Shown here: piece by piece, positions 13,639 to 64,000 of the stretch | Numbering within the stretch: position 1 is the first letter of the stretch | Layout of the letters: every line of letters begins with the position of its first letter | From: Datnioides undecimradiatus | Taxonomy: Eukaryota > Chordata > Actinopteri > Lobotiformes > Datnioididae | Length of the DNA: 64,000 bases | Direction of reading: 5' to 3' | Assembly: GCA_008933995.1 (NCBI GenBank) | Contig: WARS01000052.1 | Span: 806,001-870,000, forward strand | The notes under the pieces: generated by a model | Database searches by the model: none | Told to the model about the DNA's origin: nothing | The model's input: only the letters and a program-made list of their open reading frames with translations | Program-made: the position numbers and the translations under genes

Positions 13639-14104
13639 GCAGCCTGCTATGAGGGAAGAGATCTTTTCCCTCCGGCGGAGCTCTGCGACAAAACGTGGAG
13701 CGCTTCGACTCCAAACGGAGGGAAACTCTGCTGCTGCGCGACGAGACGAGATCCTCTAAAACCTTCATGTCTCCTGAGACAACAGCCCACAGGAGGATTT
13801 CACAAACTTAACTCAGGTCTAACAAGTCAGGCCCTCCGTGAGCTGTGTCGCCGCGACACTGACAAGCAAGTGAGCGTAGCTTGACGGCAGCGCAGCAAAC
13901 TGAGGCAAAGTTATCCGCCGCATGCTACACATAACAGGCTTCATGGCAAAACAGCTTTATAAAGGCCAGATGAGCCGAAACTGCAGAGTAGCCACTGGTA
14001 GATTTCCTTGTGATGTGACGTCTCCTTTAGCTCACGATTGTTGCAAAGAAAGATTAAATAATTGCTGCAAACTATAAGCTGTATATAAAGATTCAAGAGT
14101 CAAG

Positions 14105-14360
14105 TCAGAAGGGTCTCAATCGCCCCCTGGTGGTCGGCTGGAGTACAGGTAACAAACCCCGCCCAGTCCGTGTTAGCAGATGGGCTAAACCTGTGTGTTG
14201 TTTTTAATGAGTTATTTGATGCTATAAAAAGGGGGAGTGGCATCATGATTGACAGTTTGTGCATACTCATGACGGGCGGGACTTTGACATGGCGGCTCCA
14301 CGCCCTGAACGGACTCCAAGGAGTCATCAAAGCAAGATGGCAGCCCGCCGTCTTTGTAAA
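14105..14360 (+). repeat. Probable teleost dispersed repeat fragment
   Basis: The stretch has CGCCCCCTGGTGGTCGGCTG, AGTACAGGTAACAAACCCCG, then GGCGGGACTTTGACATGGCG and AAGATGGCAGCCCGCC. This succession is familiar from a repeated non-coding element in fish genomes. I see no termini or coding content. Confidence 0.45.
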
Positions 14361-16539
14361 CAGTCTGGGTTTTAAAGGTGCCTATCTGTAGCTGCAACTG
14401 GACTTCCTGGATTGTACCTCTTATAAACAACACACCAATACCCATGAGCCTCAGCTTCTGACTCCAGACGCGTGCTGATCGAAGCTGCAGATGATAAAAT
14501 CACTTTTTTTTAGCAGCGACGTTGTTGCATCTTTAGTGTAATTTTAAACCCAGGTGCACCTCAGGATTAGGAGTTAACTTCTTTTAAGGAAGCTCTTACA
14601 TGAAACGCTACAATCTTTGACTTTTTAAATGAACGAAAACTATTATTTTCTAACTCTGTGATCAATCGTCTGTTCTGATTATTTAACGGGGAGAGTTTTT
14701 TTGCCAGTTCGAGTGCTGCAGAACTTCATCAGAGCGGAAAATGAGCCCTGTAAGCAGCTCCTCTCACTTCCCAGCTCAGCAGACAGCTGTAGTTATTCTC
14801 CAGCAGTTATATCAAAGTAAAGTCTTTTTCTTTATTAAGCGGTCGTGTCAGTTTGTCTACCCACAGGTATGCAACAGGTAATTATTCCGCCCACCTACGC
14901 TGTGAAGAACACCAGAGTGTGATTTGATCGAATCAGCCAGAGACTTCAAAGCGGACGCCGGCAGACATTTATTCTATTATAACCTTTGGATACGAGCCGC
15001 AGACGGGAGCCAGCTCGAGGTCCGCTGGATCTGCTCAGGCTGGCTTCACTGCGCACGGGGAGATACATTCAATAAAACAGCCGTGTCTAGAATCAATTTG
15101 AGTTTTCCCACCCGAAGACATCACAATCCCGAAGTCCTGCGGTCTAATTTATGAAGAAAACAATGTAATAATGCAATAATATTACAGCACCAGTGGCAGC
15201 GCGCCAGGTCTTAAACGGTCTCACGCGATCGGCTAATCTCATTTCTCCCCCTGATGCAGTCTCTGAAAAGCAGATCCTCCACTTTAATCTTTAAATATGA
15301 TTCATCACATTAATATTAAAGCTACTACGGGGCCAGCCGGTAATGCCGAGCGTTTAGAAACTGCCTCAGTGTGTTTACTTTTTAACTCAAAGAGTCGACT
15401 GGGTCATCTTCCCCTCCCAAAGCGAGATTTTAACACACGAATTACCTTCGTTTATATGAATTTAACACGGTTTGTCGCGGGTCAGCAGGAATCCTGTGGA
15501 TGCTCCTCGTGTTCCCTCTGCACGGAGCTGCTGCAGAGAGGCTGGGCTTCCTCCTGCAGGATAAAGAACACCATCATCTGCATCGTGTGATGAGGAGCTG
15601 CGAAGAGAGGGACACAGAGAGAAAGAGAGACAGACGGTGGAAAGAGTAGCTGAGGGAGGCAGATTAGTGAGAGAGAACAAAAGGTCCAGGGAAGAGAAGC
15701 AGAAAAATACAGTATCAGGGGGGTTCACACAGCCAGGGGCTTTGCAGGAGTCATTAAATGTTGCAGATCAATAGGTGAAGACCTTGTGCATGAAGCTGTG
15801 CAGTAGTAAAACAGCTTTACAACTGTGTCCCTGCTCCTGCTGCTCCTGGGAGACCCAGAGGTGGACACAAGACACAAGAAATATAGGTATAATCTCTCAG
15901 GCGTGTTCTGGATCTTCACCGGGGGCTCAGTGAAGATGCCTGCACCTCCTCAGTTGATGCCTTTTGATGCAAAGGAGCCTCTGGACGTCTGACCTCCTCA
16001 TCCTCACAAACTCATTTTGGTCGCCGGCTTCTGCGATCTCACTGTCTCGCCCAAAGCTCACGATCACAGGTGAGTGTGGAACGTGGACTGACTGATACAT
16101 ACCTCAGCTCCATCTTCGCAGCAACGCCCACGTTGCTGCTGACGCCGCACCAATGCGAATGTTGATCTCTTGCTGCATTTTACCCCCACCTTCAAACAAG
16201 ACACTTAAACGCTTTCATACGCTTTCAATCGACTCTTTCCCAGAGCAACAGGCTGTAAAGATGGATGGCGAGTCTTCACATCCTCCCACAATATATCTTC
16301 ATGCTACTAGATACTAAAGATGCTGTCATCTTGCTCTAGTGACGTCATTCAGAGCCAGAGTCTGCAGAGCAGCCGTTGGAGTGTGGAGCCACAGTATCGT
16401 CCCACATTTTACATTCTCCTGACTGAACTGGGACAAACACACGAGCTGTCAATCATGATGTAACACGTCTTTAATGGTATCGAATGACCAGTTGTAACCA
16501 AAGGTATCACTTAAGGAAACAACGGCATGATAAAAGACC

Positions 16540-17232
16540 TTAAAGGGAACATATTCTGGTAGCTCTCTGCCTCTGAGGAGGGTCTGCAGTCTCCCACTCT
16601 CCACCTTCATGATCTATGCAGAGTTCTGATTGGGCGGGGAGGCTATGATAATGAGGCGCTGCGCTGATTGGCTGCCTGAATGACATATGGAGGGGGAGGG
16701 TGCAGAGCGGTGCAGGACCGGTATCCAACATGGCTGCCGCTCCCGACGAACAGCCCGCGGCTGTACGCTGTAGCTACGACCCAGAGTCTGACGGCGAACA
16801 GCGGAGGAAACGGTTGGAAAGAATCAAACGCAGCCACGGTCTCCTCTGGTCTTCTGGGGCTGGGACAGAATATCGGCATTTGTGTTGGTGTTTACAACCA
16901 ACAACAGAGCAGTCTGCATGTCCGGCTCTGACCGACGACATCGCCACACACCGCTAGCTTACCGCCGGAAACAGAGAGCTTCACCTAGCGGGATGAACGC
17001 CCCCTCTCAGCGGTTTCACTCAGAGGAGGACGGCCTCTGTGAATCACTCCTGTGGTTACGTAACGACAGGAGCTGGATCTGAACGGCCTGTAGGAGCCCC
17101 ATGTTACCAGAGGGTGGGCTGCAGAGACGATGCAGGACCTGTCTGTCTTCCTCACTCTCTGAGCTGGTTCAGCTGAGGGGGGACTAGTTTAAATATGTAG
17201 AGGCAAGAGAAAACCTGTTTTTCATAATATGA
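16540..17232 (+). mobile_element. Old non-autonomous DNA transposon-like element
   Basis: The left end reads TTAAAGGGAACATATT and the right end contains TTTTCATAATATG. This resembles teleost elements whose ends I recall as TTAAAGGGGACATATTATG and its complement, eroded on the right. A GC-rich centre holds two overlapping open frames (16680-16931 and 16700-16957). The second has CSYDPESDGEQRRKRLERI, with no domain I can name. A 25-base segment (GCAGAG..TGCAGGACC) recurs at 16701 and 17121. Confidence 0.5.
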
Positions 17233-20200
17233 AGATTTGTATAAAATGCAAAAAGGCTGAAGATAGAAGGAAAATTAAAGGAAGACGTTTGTGATGTGTG
17301 AAGAAAAACTGATGGATTCACTCTGTAAGTGTCAACGTTCAGTATTATTAAAATATTTTAATGACGTACCTTAAAGCTGCACTTAAACACAGTATTTGAG
17401 GAAACTTCGAGTTGCTTTACATCACTGTTATTTACACATTTGTAAATCGAGTTTGTATTTTATACTGATAGTAGCATTGAGACTGTGTTTTCACATTAAC
17501 CTCATCCAAAGATGTTCTAGGGCCTTTAATCAAATCACAATACACTCATCAACAGGTGGAGGACACCGATTATCAGATGCTTCATTGACTCATCTTCTGT
17601 TTTTACTTTTCGTGATTATAAACATTAATATAGTGAGAATTTGGATCACACAGGCACCCGTAGAGACCTAAAGTGTGTTTATCTTTGTTTGTTTTGTTTC
17701 ATTGTGATCATGAAATTATCTTTCTATTTGTTTTTTACTTGGTGCTAAGTGCTGTTTTCTTGCGCTAACACAATATTTTAATTTCTAACCTTGATCACAA
17801 CATAATTATTTTATCATTACAATAAAACACATGACCGCCGCGCCCTGGCCCCTGCCTTCTCTCATCAACATGCAGATCTGTCCTGCTACGGCCACTCTCA
17901 GCCCTCCGTCATCTAAACAGCCACTCATACAGCCGTAATTACAGCTTTTAAAGCTGCTGTTTACACCGCAGGGAGGAAATTAGAGGTGAATAATTGAGGG
18001 ATTTAAGTCACCAAAATGGTCGACACGTCAGGAGGATGAAGAAAGAGCGGCGGGGTTCATCTGCTGTGATGGCGGAGAGAGAGGACGATGGAGGTGTCTG
18101 ATCTCAGCAGGGTCCGTGCTTCATGCTTCACCGTCATCTGTTAGCGTGACTTATAGATCCAGCTGGCCTGTCCCATTCAGTCAGTACATTTATTTTAAAA
18201 AAGACAAAGAAAAACAAATAAAGTTTAAATTATTCATCGGCACTGACGTGGTGCTGAGGTTGCTCTGCATCTGGGGTGATGGAGTTCTGCACAGAATCCA
18301 TCAACCACTGCAACGCCGCCGCAAAACAAACTGGGTAACGTGACGCATTCATTCTACAAACTCATACACCTGGTGATACGGTAATAACAGATGACGAGGA
18401 GGAGGAGGTCACTTACTCTTCATGAATCTGTTCCACGCTTCATCTGCCAGGTTACACATCATCAAAGACTCCAGCAAACTGATTCACCTCTCCCACTCCT
18501 GCTCAGGCTCGTTCAGGCACATTATTCCTCTTAAGTGTAAGGCATAGACTATTATCTTTTGACTGAGCTCTGCAGCCCAAAATAATGAAATCATTAGCGC
18601 TGGATTAGCATTGGAAACGTTGTTCTGTCAGCGGTTCAGACTGAAACAGCTCAACAGCTCTTTGTACTGGTGTTCATGGTCCCCAGAGGGTGAATCTTTA
18701 TATCTTTCTAGCATCACTAGCTCAAAATCTAATGGATGGATTCACACAGACTTTAGTACAGATGTGGTTTAGATACTCATGATGTTCATACAAAGTCACT
18801 TTTGATCCCCTGAGTTCCCCTTCAGCTCCACCAGAAGGTGCCACCAGCCTCAGCTCAACTGTGTTCAGTGCTTATTAGCAAATTAGCATGCTAACATGCG
18901 CGACTAAGATGGAGAACGCGGTGAACATTAGCATTAGTTAGCATCAGTCTCTCTCCCGTCTTGTTGAGTTCTGTTTGATTGGCCGGGTTGCGAGTCATGA
19001 ACTTCTCTGAGAGTTCAAAATTAAATAAATACGTAATTATGAAATAAACAGTCACATGAATAAATTGAGCAAAGGAAAGAAATGAACCAATGATTTGTGA
19101 AATGATGCACAAAACTATTAAAAGTCAACTAATGGTGACGGGGAACTGACAACACAGCCGCGATGAGGAGGGAAATGATGAGTTTTAACAACTGCCTCAA
19201 TTATCTCACAAACTGTTGGTTCATTTGTATCTTTTAAACAATTTATTTGTTTCATAATGTCTTTTTTTAACATTTCATTTAATATTAAACACTTTGCGGT
19301 TGCATATCTTTGCACAAATTACTCTGTGATGGAGTGCGTCATTTATAATCGTACTAAACAAATTTAAATATGCATGCACGCACGTGTGGAGGTGGATTGA
19401 TAGTTTTCATTATCAACAAATGCTACTGGCACAGAAAACACGCAGGAGGCGATGCGCAGCGGCCCTCGCCGACCGTTTTAGCAATTAAATGTAGTTTAAA
19501 GACGCACATAACATGCAGTATAGCCATGCACAAACCAAGGCCCACAGCACAGGCTTCATTCACGGAGCCGTGTCCCAGCGGTGTTTATTCTCCTAATCAA
19601 ACACATTAACTGCGCACTGCGCTGCCTACAGATGTGACCGAATCCTTAAGCACAGTTAAATTCCAGTTGGCAGCAGATTAGATGATCCTCAGGACGCTGA
19701 GGTTTTCTTTGATATCTCTGATGATACTGAAGATGTCAGTTATCAGTGCGTCTCTGATCACAGGCAATAAGAGGAGATTTAAATGAATCAAACAGGGGAT
19801 CACCGATCTGAGGCAGCTGAGCCTTCTCGGGCGTCTCGAGTGTTTAAACAGGCAGAGAGGCTGAATGGCTTTTCACAGAGAACCACTTTGATACGCTCCG
19901 CTCCTGGATGCCTCACAGCTTTACATATTTCCCTCCTCCCTGGTTTGAATGTGAACAGCCATCAGAAATGTCGGCACTGACGGATGTGTATCCTCCCACA
20001 CTGCGGTGTGTGAATTGGAGCAAATGAAAGATGCAAATGTATGTAAATGGGTGTTGAGGGGTAAGCCTTTGCTTTGTGCCAGCTTCATTTAAAAAAGAAA
20101 TAAAAGAGCTCGGTGGCTTCGACATTTTTTTAAAAAAGCATGCCACAGTTTGTCGTAAAGACACACGTCGAGTTGTTCAGACGTGGAAATGCAGGAACAA

Positions 20201-22949
20201 ATTGGTTCACAAGCGCAATTAGAGCGTCTCCTGTCAACATTTATTCAGCTGGTAATTCATCTGTAAAGCAGAAAAACCTTCACACGATGTTTTTGGAAAA
20301 AAAAAACAGTTTTTTATTTTTCATCAAACAGGATTTTTGTTGATAACCAAACAACCAGAATATGATATTTCTGTGGCATGTCACTCACACTCACAACATC
20401 GATGTTATTCACTAACACGACAGTTAGACCGAACGAAGAGGAGCTACACCACCGTCTGTCAAAGTAATCACTCCTCAAAGGATAAAGATGCTTTAAGTTG
20501 TGGTGAAGAATCCCATAAAAAGACCAAATTCAACCAAGGAGCATGGGATTTGACTTCCTTAACCCTGAATCTGTGGCCTCACGCCCATTGTTTCATGTTT
20601 AAAACTTACATATTAGATACAAAATCAAATGTAAGGTTTTATTTTGAGAAAAGTATTTACCGCAAACAGCTGGGGCACTGTGGTTCTTAGCAAACGTTAC
20701 TCAAACCAGAGTAACTGGTGAATTTGTCTGGAACTATTTTCAGCAGCGGATTAATACGCATTTTGTGTTCTGATTGCTTGTTAGCAGGGTCATTTAATTG
20801 TTCGTTTTAACATTTTCATATTTAGTGAGAATAAGATGAAGATGGCCACCTTTAAATTCTGGTCTCCTGCATTCAAACATGTGGATTTGAAGTGGCGGCG
20901 AACTGGGACCAACAGTAGGTTTGAGGGAGGCCAAAATGATGGAGCTGAAGCTAAGTCATAGCATAGCCAAAGATGCACATTACGAGCTTCTTCAATGGTA
21001 CGAAGCAATATATGCACTTCCTGTCTCCAAAACAGTCTGATATTTACTTAGATGAATCTGGGGTGAAAGAATCGGTCATGGTCTGTGCTCAGGAGTTCAC
21101 TTCTCCAGCTAAATTGAACAGATTCAGGACTTGACGCTGGTCTAAAGGGGCGGGGCTGTGGGGGAACCCATGTGACATACAGGTGAGATACAGGAAATGA
21201 CTTAAGTGCACCGCCTTGTGACTCATCTCTGGTTTTGCCGTGCTGTGCCCTCAAATTTCATTTTTTGGGGAATAAGCAGTAGCAGGACATTATAAAACAG
21301 GAAGCTGGGGGTACGAACGCATGTTTTGTTAGCAATTAAGCTAACAAGCTGCTAGCATATAAATGTAACTGATGTACGATGTGGAAAACAAGATGCCGGG
21401 GGAGAGTAAATGGTTCAGTAAAGGGAAAAGCTCTGAGAGTTACTGTTATGATGTTAGTGTGTTAGCAGTTAGCTCCCCATATACTGTATCATCTAGCCAT
21501 TTGTCACAACATCACTAAGCCTCTACAACCAAATATGTCATGGAGCAACGTGAATTAGCTTTGTGTAACTTTACTTTATCTTTTTAGCGTGAGATTAGCC
21601 AAAATGTTCAAAATACAGGAGTGAATGAGGTTCACTGAGCCTGATGCTGCAGGTCACACACCTGCGTCCGTGCCGATTTGGACACGTCACTGTTTACGTC
21701 CCCGACTTGCTGCTAACGCTTTAGTTTGTTGTGCTGTCCTCCAGCCGTGCTCAAGGTAACCTGTTGACTTCCTCCCGGCGGTCTCGTGCTGCACTGTAGT
21801 CTTCGTCACCAAAGGATGAACCGTCTGGAATCAAGGATGTGGCAAAGACGACCACGTGTGGCCTCGGCAGTTGTGGGGTGTGTGGTGTGTGTGGCGGGGG
21901 GGGGGGCACAAAGAGATGAATAATGCCCTTTGAAGTGTTAGCAACTCTTGTCATTAAAATCCCATCTGTGCTTTGGGGTCTCGGAGAGAGACGGCGGCGT
22001 GTGTTTGATAAACATCTGCCGTCGATCCTCTCTCTGCTTTGTCCTCTCTCCACCGGCAGCACACGAGCTGAATTAACACAAGGGGGGGTGGAGATCCGCT
22101 TCATTCTCAAGTGTTAATATGAGGCTGTTGTCATCGCATCCGTGTCTGCTTGACATTTTCGCTGGGATTACCTCTCCGTCTCTTTCTGATCATCTCTCTG
22201 CTTTCCATCGAGTCACAATCCACCTGTCAGCCCGAAGCCGATTAGCATTTCAAAAAACACATTAACTGTCTCCGCGTGCGGCGAACGAGGTGACAGACAG
22301 CCGCGGCGTTGTAGAGTCCGTGCTGCTGTTGGTGTTAAAAGCTTTGCTGTTCACAGGGACATTAAGGGGAGCTGCGAGAGGAAAGTCCCAGCAGGCGGCA
22401 ATACAGCAGGGAGGGGAAAACTTTTATAAGAGGGTGGACAACCTGTGCGAGCCTTTCATGAAACACATGCAAAGTACAGTTATAAACCAGAAACGGTAAA
22501 TGCTCTCAGTTGGATCTCTGTTCCCTGCTTTTGTTGTGCTTTCATGTAGCCGACGAGAGAAAATTACTGAGAACAAAAGGAGGATGAATGAAACAGTGAG
22601 TAGAAAAGAAAGTAGTCCCCCCTGCACGAAGGGTCCCTCGACCAGTAGCTGCCAGACTACGGTGTACAAGTACAAACGTGCGATGTGCGTGATTGGAGGA
22701 GCCGCTTTCTCAAGCCAAGATTCTGCGGTGGCACGATGTTGCTGAAACAATGTCGCGGCATTCGCTGGATGGATGCAGGCTGCAAGGCTAAGGATCCTTT
22801 AAACGGGGCTTTGAGGCTCAGTGGAGTACATCCTGTTAGCCCCACCCCCTCCCCAAAAGCACTGCACACGACAAGAAAGTCATTACACACCAACAACAAC
22901 AGAAGCTCTTACAGAGATCCTCTTCCTGAGGGCTTAATTGCAGGTCAAA
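17233..22949. other. Gene-free 3' flanking DNA
   Basis: Apart from the dispersed repeat at 18676-18955, I see nothing definite. AT-rich unique-looking sequence is found at 17330-17830 and 19200-19620. The minus strand has ATTAAA near 20793 and AATAAA near 20313, either of which could end a long cntnap5 transcript. Confidence 0.5.
18676..18955 (+). repeat. Teleost dispersed repeat (GCTAACATGC family), plus copy
   Basis: It contains GTCCCCAGAGGGTGAAT, TGATCCCCTGA, CAGCCTCAGCTCAACTGTGT, then AGCAAATTAGCATGCTAACA and AAGATGGAGAACGCGGTGAA. I recognise this order from a high-copy non-coding repeat of percomorph fish. The copy is diverged and has no coding content. Confidence 0.65.
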
Positions 22950-23452
22950 CATCTCCACTTTGAGCAAACATCCGTTCATTATCCTCAGAGAAAAGTGCAT
23001 CAGCCAAATGGATCCAGGCTCCCTGATTCACTGAAATAACGCTGGGTTTAAATGCTCTAAATGAACCCATGAAAGCAAAAATCTGCGTCCCTTCAGGGCA
23101 TTTGCGACCTTTCAAGACGACGGAGGAGTGACATTGGTTAAGAGATTGCTGTCGACATTAATTCCACATTTACATTTTTGAATATTTACAGACTTTTGAA
23201 ACAAGGATATCAACACCTCATAAGTCCGGCACCGTTGCCTGTTTGTAACCGTTTATACATTATATACAGTAAAAGACAACACTGTGTGCATTGTTCCTTT
23301 TTTGCTTTACATATTCGGTGGAGCCACAGCCTCCAGCGAAGTCTCTGAGTGGCTCTGAGTGCAGCGTAAAGCCCCGACGCGTTGACAGGACATCCGCTGT
23401 CTGCACCGTCTGCTGCAGTGTCCGCCAGTTCATCGGGTCGTCGGGCCTCGGG
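22950..23452 (-). other. Probable 3' UTR of cntnap5, end not determined
   Basis: The sequence directly after the stop codon should be 3' UTR by position. I see no AATAAA on the minus strand here. The nearest weak variant is TATAAA on the minus strand (plus positions 23252-23257). A proper AATAAA appears only at about 20313, some 3 kb downstream. The true transcript end is unknown. Confidence 0.4.
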
Positions 23453-61901
<38,449 letters not shown>

Positions 61902-62400
61902 CTGAGAAGGAGAGAGACAGAGGAGGTGGGGCTGATTACCAGAGAGATAAAACAACATGAAACATGAATATTAATCAGCTGCAGAGGGCGTGTCGATGTG
62001 ACCTCTGTCGCAGCGATCTCATCAGCAAGTCTCCTTGAGAATAAGAGCCGCAAATGCAAAATGAAAACTTCACTGTCACCCGGCTTAGAGGTGCAGGGGA
62101 GGGGTGGGCACGTATGTGAACAGCACTATGGAGACATTTCCGTTGCGGCCCATTGTTTTGAGTAGTGGTAATGACACTGGGTCCATTGCTACGGCTGCAG
62201 CAGTAATATATTACAGTCGCGGCTCTCTGCTGGGAATATCAGTCTGCTATCTTTATAATGCTCCGGAAACACAGATGACATCTAAAAGCCCTTTGTAGAG
62301 CTGTTAAAGTGATGTATGGAAGCACAGTGTGTGTGTATGCGGCGCCACTGCAAAGTATAAAGTAGAAAGGGAGCTATAAAATCCCCCAAAAGCCATTCAC

Positions 62401-62436
<36 letters not shown>

Positions 62437-63921
62437 CAGTGTTATCAGGCCTTTAAGAGTGGCCAAAAATGGTCTGTATATTAAAATGGACTATAACGTT
62501 GTTAATACTCCGTTACCATGAGAGCTACAGAGGCTCTATTAGCTCTTCAGCCATGCATGTGAATCTCTAAAACTCTTTTTTTTTGCCTCTCTGCTCTCTG
62601 GTCCTTCACTGTAATGAGAAACCATTTATTTCAAATGGTCCAGAGCCGCCCTCCGCTAAGCTTAGTCACCGCAGAAACGTCTGAAGGCCCTCAAGACGAG
62701 GACAAGCAAGTGTTGCTGAAAGTCCGTCTTCTGTCCTCTCATCACTCAGTGTCCTCGTTAAGTACTCGTTAGCTTCATTACCCGCCTAGCAGCTCGTTAG
62801 CAGCCGCAATGGCACCGAGATGATTTCCCGGTGGTGCTCTAAGCGCCTCAACATGTATGAACGCACCGGCATGCGTGCGTGTGAAGGACCGTTTGGCGTT
62901 GGAGAAGCTGCAGTGGCCTCATAATGCTCGTTAGCCTCGTCTTGTAATGAGCGAGTCCCGAATAACAGTGTTTTATCAGCTTTTGTCTTGCCGAGCCAAG
63001 AAGAAAGCCAAATTCAGCCTGCAGGTTTAATTTTAGGTGGCGCAGCTCCAGCTATTGATGCTGTATTCTCTCTCAGATATAAAAGCTCGGAGCCCAGAGA
63101 GTCTGAGGGACCGAACATCAAAGCTGCTCTCTTTTCCCACGTGGTTTACGTGATCTGTCATCATCACACTGGAGGAACGAAAAAACAGCTCTGGCACAAA
63201 ACATACGTAGGCTAGTGTTTACCACGTATCTCAGCTGAGCGCCGGTGGTTTAAAACAACAATACTGTTATTTATCTGAAGATGAGGAGCACGGGCGTCGG
63301 ACGATTGACTCCCAACAAGGATAGAAACCAATCAAAAGAAAACATTTGCTGGTGATTGTTAAGTTTTCGGTTACGTTTTGTACTGAATAAACTCAGAGAT
63401 CCTCAGGAATCCAGGTCACGATATGTCTTAGTGCTCTATGGCGGCAACTCGAGCTCCTTAAGGTTCTTGGAAAAGCCTGGTTTGACATCAACGACTCTCA
63501 AGGTGCAAATGAACCCACAAGTTCAAATGCAGGTGACTCCCCACGATTCAGGCCAGCAAATCTGTGTCACCTGTGTGTGCTTTGTTACTGGATCTTGGTA
63601 AGGGACTATGAAAGCTATAGTGCAGCCAGAATATCTGTAATATAAGAAGCAATTCAGCAAAGAAATCTAAGTTCGCTAGTTTTTCAAGTATTAAAGCTGC
63701 ATTTGTTGCTTTTTGGCCATTAGGAGGCGCAATAACGCCAAAACAGTGTTTATAACCCAGCAAACAAAGAGCAGGTTTAGCTCTGAATGGTCTCCACCTT
63801 CTTCTGAGGGACATATCTGGCTGTTTTTGGTTGCTTATTGCTATCTTTATTGCTAATACCATGCTAATTTTTGCTAATCTTGCTAATATTATAATAGTAT
63901 AATCTTGTATAGTAATAGTAT
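61902..63921 (-). other. Part of the cntnap5 intron upstream of the first exon seen
   Basis: The reading frame enters exon 1 of the window in phase 0 from an exon beyond base 64000. This stretch holds the AC repeat at 62403 and several CTCGTTAGC motifs between 62750 and 62940. No laminin-G-coding exon is visible on the minus strand here. Confidence 0.75.
62403..62435 (+). repeat. (AC)16 microsatellite
   Basis: A pure AC run in the intron upstream of exon 1 of the window. Confidence 0.95.
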
Positions 63922-64000
63922 AACAACAACAACAATAATAATAATAATCTTTATTTGGAGAGCACTTTTCAAAACACACGTTACAAAGTGCTTCACAGCT
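63922..64000 (-). mobile_element. 3' tail of an L2-like LINE or related SINE, continuing beyond the window
   Basis: On the minus strand the order is AAGCACTTTGTAACG, TTTTGAAAAGTGCTCTCC, AAATAAAGATT, then (ATT)n and (GTT)n. A conserved short tail followed by a simple ATT repeat is typical of the 3' ends of L2/CR1-group retroposons in fish. The body would lie past base 64000. Confidence 0.6.

Larger units (their letters stand above)
4641..14104. other. Gene-free 3' flanking DNA
   Basis: No supportable exon or RNA gene. Contents are the GT microsatellite, the poly-G run, the AGA repeat and the duplicated homeodomain module. The piece 9942-9962 (AAGTCAAGTCAATTTCATTT) resembles a fragment of a common fish repeat. 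A moderately AT-rich stretch at 10180-10420 could be conserved non-coding DNA, but only alignment could tell. Confidence 0.55.

Overview
The window is vertebrate nuclear DNA, almost certainly from a ray-finned (teleost, probably percomorph) fish. Its one recognisable protein gene is split into small exons with GT/AG borders. The rest is interspersed repeats of types common in teleosts, (CA)n microsatellites and tRNA-Leu genes. There are no bacterial-style operons, and almost all long open frames are chance or shadow frames.

The gene is the 3' two thirds of a contactin-associated protein-like gene on the minus strand, best matched to CNTNAP5 (Caspr5). Seventeen coding exons run from 61901 down to the stop codon at 23453. 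Joined, they give 2868 nt in one open frame (955 residues plus stop). Every junction keeps the frame and uses GT and AG. The encoded order is second laminin-G domain, EGF, fibrinogen-like region, third laminin-G, EGF, fourth laminin-G, stalk, transmembrane helix and a short cytoplasmic tail ending in EYFI. The signal peptide, discoidin (F5/8C) domain and first laminin-G domain must lie beyond base 64000. The protein is a neuronal type I membrane adhesion molecule of the neurexin superfamily.

Layout: 1-23452 is 3' flanking or intergenic DNA with no exon that I can support. It holds microsatellites, old transposon fragments and a few homeodomain-rich stretches that could be regulatory. 23453-61901 is the gene, about 38 kb, which is compact compared with the very large mammalian locus. 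61902-64000 is the 3' part of the next upstream intron and ends in a LINE-like tail. The largest intron (51571-59754) carries three tRNA-Leu(UAA) sequences on the opposite strand and a five-unit 89-bp tandem array. Other introns carry a teleost MITE, dispersed repeats and long purine/pyrimidine-biased tracts.

I found no sign of a new multi-gene system. The items most worth a second look are the intronic antisense tRNA-Leu group, the (CA)n run against the 5' splice site of exon 5, the 89-bp higher-order array, and the candidate homeodomain/POU element near 2.6 kb. Exons are numbered 1-17 within the window; they probably equal exons 8-24 of the usual 24-exon CNTNAP structure (inference).
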